A stretch of DNA of 7,902 nt from an uncultured Bacteroidales bacterium. GTDB lineage: Bacteria; Bacteroidota; Bacteroidia; Bacteroidales; P3. The notes beneath the pieces are model-generated. The model had not been told where the DNA came from, made no database searches, and saw only the letters and a program-made list of their open reading frames with translations. Positions 5,317-7,902 of this stretch are shown one piece after another. Position numbers and translations under genes: made by a program. The DNA lies in the NCBI GenBank assembly GCA_947177845.1, contig CAMWVZ010000042.1, positions 1 through 7,902 of the forward strand, written 5' to 3'. Every line of letters begins with the position of its first letter. The first letter of the stretch is position 1.

Positions 5317-6918
5317 CTAATGTCCGCCGAAGTTATCCGAGGGGAGGGGTGAAGAGGCGCCGGAGGTGGCGTCCACGCTTCCCGACACCATGCCCGAAGT
5401 GTCGAAAAACGTCATATCGGGCGAGGAAAGAGGCTGTTCCACAATATCCTTGTAGGTTGTTTTGTCGAAAGGAAGCGGCTTGCCGCTAAACACAGGAAAC
5501 GTATAAGACCGTGTGTTCCAGATATAATGGTCGGGCTGCTTCTGCGGCAACACAAACGGCTTGGAAATCTTTTGCTCGTCGGGCGCGGAACCGTCGAAAT
5601 GCGCCAGATACAGAAGCGACTGCGCCCCCGATTCCCGCTTGGAGGTAAACACAAACCACTTGCCGTTGGCGCTCCACACCCCGCGCCGGTCTGCATCGGG
5701 CGAGTTGAAGCCCGGCGTATGCACTTTGCGCAAGTATGCCCGTCCGTCTTCCGCGCTGTCCCATTGCAGAAGAATCAAATCTCCTTGATTTTGAGACGGA
5801 AAAGACCCCATCATCACTGTCGATACAAACAGAAATTTTCCGTCGGGGCTTGCGCTCGGAATGGAAGCGCTGCGGTTGATGCTGTCGCCCGCCGCACCGC
5901 CAAAATTGTCGCCGAGAGGCGAATACACCATTTCGGGTTCTCCGAAAGTTTCGCTATCTGCATTAAAATCAATACGGAACAAATCGTAGCGGAACTCCGC
6001 CAAACACTCCTTTTCCCGCTCCTGCGGCAAATTCCACACCTCCATGTGGGGCGTGCGGCAGAAATAGAGGCTTTTGCCATCGGGAGCCCAGGTGGGAAAC
6101 GAAAAACAGAAAGCCGTGTCGGTGAGGGCGGGGCAGGAAAACAAACGGTTCTGCCGCGTGTCGTAGAGCACAATCCAGGCCGCCACATCGGGCATGAGGT
6201 CTTGGGTGCGGTGCGGATTCACAAACTGCACGGGCGCAATGCGCGTGGTGGCGAAGGCGATATAACGCCCGTTAGGGCTCCAGGCGGGGTAGGAAAGACG
6301 GAATCCATAGCGGGCAGGCACCGAGATTTTTAGCGAAGAATCGTTGCCGAGGGTTATCACCGTGCCCGCAAAGGCCTCCCGCACATGAAACACCATTTTC
6401 GCATCCGCCCCCAAACTATGGCAATTCATGCAGTTGTTTTCGGTCTGTAGATTATCCATCAAGCAGCGGTGCGAAAAATCCGTGATATTGCGCTCGTATA
6501 CTTGGAGCCGCCCGCCCGTGTTTTGGTCGTGAGGCCCAAGACGATACACCAAATAAGGGTCTATGCTGTCCGATGAAATCCGCCACAGGCGCGAGGCCGT
6601 ATCGTCCACCACAATCCGCAGAAAACCACCCGTTGCCGAAGCCAGCATGTTCCGCCAATCCGATTCATTAAAAATCAAATTCTTGCATCGAGCATACAGT
6701 TGCGAACCCAATACGTTTCCCTTGCTGTCGCAGGCCTCCACGCGCACACGGTGCGTCCGCCCGTCTGCCATAAGGAAATTGAGGGGTGCGATATTGCAGG
6801 GAATCACAATGCCGTCGGCATAGTCGGGATAGATATTGACGGAGGGAGGCTCCACCCGTCCGCAAGCGCAGAAAAGACCCGCCGCAACCATTCCCAAGAG
6901 CAAACTCACAGTCCTCAT
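5317..6918 (-). CDS. TolB-like (PD40) propeller lipoprotein with one CxxCH haem c motif, paralogue 1
   Basis: The protein has 533 residues from the ATG at 6918. This start gives a clean signal peptide, MRTVSLLLGMVAAGLFCACG, with Cys19 the likely lipidated residue (Cys17 is a weaker option), and lies 2 bp after the preceding stop. A longer in-frame reading back to 7128 would overlap the upstream gene and bury the signal, so it is rejected. Shared features with paralogue 2 are IYPDYADGIVIPCNIAPLNF (29-48, Cys41), SIDPYLVYR (118-126), the haem c motif C163-M-N-C166-H167, and K-M-V-F-H-V-R (174-180). Propeller repeats are YPAWSPNGRYIAF (210-222), WAPDGKSLYF (277-286), ASPDGKFLF (356-364) and WSANGKWFVF (415-424), followed by PFVLPQKQPDHY (454-465). 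The C-terminal tail beyond about 500 is Ser/Gly/Asp-rich and unlike paralogue 2. It probably sits in the periplasm or on the outer membrane as a haem-carrying lipoprotein; haem loading and function are inferred. Confidence 0.85.
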   Translation of the reverse strand: MRTVSLLLGMVAAGLFCACGRVEPPSVNIYPDYADGIVIPCNIAPLNFLMADGRTHRVRVEACDSKGNVLGSQLYARCKNLIFNESDWRNMLASATGGFLRIVVDDTASRLWRISSDSIDPYLVYRLGPHDQNTGGRLQVYERNITDFSHRCLMDNLQTENNCMNCHSLGADAKMVFHVREAFAGTVITLGNDSSLKISVPARYGFRLSYPAWSPNGRYIAFATTRIAPVQFVNPHRTQDLMPDVAAWIVLYDTRQNRLFSCPALTDTAFCFSFPTWAPDGKSLYFCRTPHMEVWNLPQEREKECLAEFRYDLFRIDFNADSETFGEPEMVYSPLGDNFGGAAGDSINRSASIPSASPDGKFLFVSTVMMGSFPSQNQGDLILLQWDSAEDGRAYLRKVHTPGFNSPDADRRGVWSANGKWFVFTSKRESGAQSLLYLAHFDGSAPDEQKISKPFVLPQKQPDHYIWNTRSYTFPVFSGKPLPFDKTTYKDIVEQPLSSPDMTFFDTSGMVSGSVDATSGASSPLPSDNFGGH

Positions 6919-6920
6919 GA

Positions 6921-7902
6921 TTACAAAAAATAAAACCGAAATGTAAAAGTATGGCGATAGAGACGCGAAGCCTCCATAAAATCCATTTTTCCAATATGAT
7001 AGAGCGCCCACGCCCGATAGACCGTTTCCACATCTTCCAACACGTTGAGGTTGAGATGATAGCTCATATAGGGCGTTTCGAGCATCTGTTTGCGGGAGAG
7101 GGAAGAAGGATAGTTGCGCATAAAGCACACCGCCTCCTGCATATAGGCGGGAAGCGTCTTGCAGCCGAGTTTCGAAGCTTGTTCGGCCAGATACTCCACG
7201 CGGTCGAGCCGCTTTTCAAGCAGACACAGAAGCGTGTAGTATTCCCAAAGAGGCACAGACATTTCCGCAGGCTTGCCCGGAAATCCCTCGGCATAGAGCT
7301 TCACCCAGCCGTCTAAATGATTGCCGCCCCGCACCAACGAAGCCGACTGCAAAGGCACGGGCCGCGCCCCGTCTTCCGCCCCACAGGCCGCCTCGAGAGC
7401 TTCCCCAAACCTTTGAGCCACTTTCCGATGTGCCAACGTGCGCGAAGCATAGCGCAGACTCTTTTGGAGCAAGCGTCCCTGCCCCGTATGCAGTTCGGCC
7501 CTCAGCAAAGGCTCCACAAAACGGTTCTGCCATCCCTCCTTTTCAAAATGAGAAAGAATGAAAGGCACCTGCGGCGCATACACCCCCAAACAATCCTGCA
7601 ACAGCACATACGGATAGGCGCATTCGTTCATATAAGGGAAGTCCGAACCGAACATACCGCCCATCAACGGCACATCCCCATACTCTAAAAACATATTGTT
7701 GAGCCGCCCCGTCTGCAAAAGCGAAAGCTTGAGCCAAGCCGTCATCTCCACCCGTTGCGCCTTCACCGCTTCGGTTTCCACATCCAAAGGCACGCTCGCC
7801 CGCTCGCGGCACACACGGTCGCTAATTTCAAAACAACGCTCGTAGTTGCCCATATAGGCCGCCTGCCGCACCTGCAAGAGATTTCTTTCCAAAGGGTTGT
7901 GA
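6921..7902 (-). CDS. DUF6057-like protein, C-terminal part (5' end outside window)
   Basis: The frame stays open to the right edge (codons for His-Asn-Pro-Leu at 7901-7890), and the only near-edge start is a TTG, so I read this as the last 326 residues of a longer gene. The visible part is helix-rich and soluble. It matches its paralogues in order: a helical repeat region (AAYMGNYERCFEISDRV), LKLSLLQTGRLNNMFLEYG at the place of the FRLRLASYTKTALIGSGNLVSRFF-type segment, the P-x-x-M-Q-E-A-V-C-F-M motif (248-258 in the TTG-based numbering), and an aromatic tail YRHTFTFRFYFL. It is clearly more diverged than the two left-hand copies are from each other. The missing N-terminus is probably a multi-pass membrane region, as in the protein at 138-1781. 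The TAA stop is 2 bp before the start of the propeller lipoprotein gene, so the two are surely co-transcribed. Base composition is GC-rich compared with the left half of the window. Confidence 0.75.
   Translation of the reverse strand, partial: HNPLERNLLQVRQAAYMGNYERCFEISDRVCRERASVPLDVETEAVKAQRVEMTAWLKLSLLQTGRLNNMFLEYGDVPLMGGMFGSDFPYMNECAYPYVLLQDCLGVYAPQVPFILSHFEKEGWQNRFVEPLLRAELHTGQGRLLQKSLRYASRTLAHRKVAQRFGEALEAACGAEDGARPVPLQSASLVRGGNHLDGWVKLYAEGFPGKPAEMSVPLWEYYTLLCLLEKRLDRVEYLAEQASKLGCKTLPAYMQEAVCFMRNYPSSLSRKQMLETPYMSYHLNLNVLEDVETVYRAWALYHIGKMDFMEASRLYRHTFTFRFYFL

Noticed and set aside
5527..6333. Long open plus-strand frame of 268 codons opposite propeller 1
   Set aside because: It lies wholly antisense to a well-supported lipoprotein gene in GC-rich DNA, has low-complexity His/Arg/Gly-rich composition, and has no recognisable motif. 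It is a shadow frame.
6919..7128. 70-residue N-terminal extension of propeller 1
   Set aside because: It would overlap the preceding helical gene by about 200 bp and place a lipoprotein signal in the middle of the protein. The ATG at 6918, 2 bp after the upstream stop, is much better.
1..7902. CRISPR arrays, tRNA or rRNA genes, transposases or insertion sequence ends
   Set aside because: No regularly spaced repeats, no RNA gene signatures and no transposase-like coding sequence were seen on either strand.

Overview
The window reads as chromosomal DNA from a member of the Bacteroidota, most likely order Bacteroidales. Three things support this: a textbook Bacteroides-type promoter (TTTG, 20 bp, TAACTTTG), two propeller lipoproteins with the 'IPCNIAPLNF' N-terminal signature that I associate with Bacteroidales 'TolB-like' proteins, and three proteins resembling the Bacteroidales family I know as DUF6057. 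The family name is from memory and was not checked by a search. Genus cannot be told from this sequence.

Layout: apart from a probable plus-strand gene tail at the left edge (1-54), every gene is on the minus strand, so transcription runs right to left. At the right edge is the 3' part of a DUF6057-like gene (6921-7902, its 5' end outside the window). Two bases later comes a propeller lipoprotein with one CxxCH haem c motif (5317-6918). A HigBA-type toxin-antitoxin pair follows (toxin 4905-5249, antitoxin 4601-4912) with its own promoter and operator-like repeats. Next is a second, paralogous block: a short DUF6057-like protein that is only a lipoprotein signal plus the soluble domain (3374-4552), a second CxxCH propeller lipoprotein (1762-3369), and a full-length membrane DUF6057-like protein (138-1781). 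These three are spaced +4 bp and -20 bp, so they look co-translated. A hairpin at 70-111 lies between the last minus-strand stop and the plus-strand gene tail, as expected for convergent genes.

Reading of the system: the helical DUF6057-like domain and the CxxCH propeller alternate in an array (helical, propeller, TA, helical, propeller, helical). This suggests that the two families work as partners at the cell envelope, the propellers being lipid-anchored and able to carry one covalent haem, and the helical domains being held by either a multi-pass membrane region or a lipid anchor. Their biochemical role is unknown to me. The two helical genes of the left block share an 81-residue stretch at 70/81 identity, while the sequence after it diverges sharply, which points to recent duplication with gene conversion or to strong local constraint.
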